DNA of 24,838 bases from Arthrobacter sp. (GTDB taxonomy: Bacteria; Actinomycetota; Actinomycetes; Actinomycetales; Micrococcaceae). Below the pieces are notes generated by a model. That model was not told the DNA's origin and did not search any database. It was given only the letters and a program-made list of their open reading frames with translations. The stretch spans positions 1 to 24,838 of the forward strand of contig JASLAA010000140.1 in NCBI GenBank assembly GCA_030147325.1, written 5' to 3'. The first letter of the stretch is position 1, and every line of letters starts with the position of its first letter. The translations under genes were made by a program, and so were the position numbers. Below, in pieces: positions 23,100 to 24,838 of the stretch.

Positions 23100-23126
23100 A
23101 CGGACCCAAAGCACACCCCGTGCCCG

Positions 23127-23132
23127 TAGCAT
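23127..23132 (+). promoter_or_regulatory. Possible clpC -10 element
   Basis: TAGCAT gives an expected start near 23139, ahead of AGGAG (23150-23154) and the ATG at 23165. No good -35 is present, which fits dependence on an activator such as ClgR. Confidence 0.45.
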
Positions 23133-23164
23133 CGAATTACGCGTTAGCTAGGAGTGTGTGTCTC

Positions 23165-24838
<1,674 letters not shown>

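Overview
The window reads as a chromosomal segment from a high-GC actinobacterium, most likely a Micrococcaceae/Arthrobacter-type organism. This rests on the very GC-rich codon use, frequent GTG starts, Lsr2, ClpC, a DUF2342 zincin, a DUF3180 gene beside folK, and gene order. From ppa to clpC the order closely follows the Mycobacterium tuberculosis stretch as I remember it (ppa, dacB, zincin, tilS, hpt ... ftsH, folE, folP, folB, folK, DUF3180, membrane protein, DUF2520, panC ... lysS, lsr2, clpC1). Most of the window is therefore core housekeeping DNA, not an accessory island.

Layout. 1-1555 is anomalous. A serine hydrolase of the beta-lactamase fold, read leftwards and cut by the window edge, abuts a DNA topoisomerase IB gene that has lost its N-terminal half. 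The junction lies at about 985-1027. 1641-3154 holds a small acidic repeat protein converging on a lipid-kinase-like gene. 3223-6018 holds serS, a HAD phosphatase and a convergent SatD-like HTH protein. 6155-6780 is ppa with a strong terminator, divergent from dacB. 6957-11351 runs dacB, zincin, tilS, hpt. 11530-19865 is one long co-directional block: ftsH, the folate genes folE-folP-folB-folK, a DUF3180 membrane protein, two PH-domain membrane proteins and a DUF2520 Rossmann protein, many overlapping by 4-14 bases. 19940-24838 holds panC, lysS, a small membrane protein, lsr2 and the 5' two thirds of clpC, cut by the right edge.

Functional themes are translation (serS, lysS, tilS), cofactor synthesis (tetrahydrofolate and pantothenate), purine salvage (hpt), pyrophosphate removal (ppa), peptidoglycan trimming (dacB), protein quality control (ftsH, clpC) and nucleoid organisation (lsr2). 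Regulatory signals visible by eye include three probable leaderless starts (serS, lysS, the SatD-like gene), a ClgR-like operator before clpC, a hairpin between a perfect Shine-Dalgarno and the ftsH start, and an inverted repeat just before hpt.

I found no rRNA, tRNA, insertion sequence, CRISPR array or prophage gene. No stretch over 300 bases lacks a gene. I do not see a clearly new multi-gene system. The best leads are the topoisomerase junction, the ftsH leader, the acidic repeat protein, the absence of panD and coaX from their usual place, and the PH-domain pair inside the folate block.
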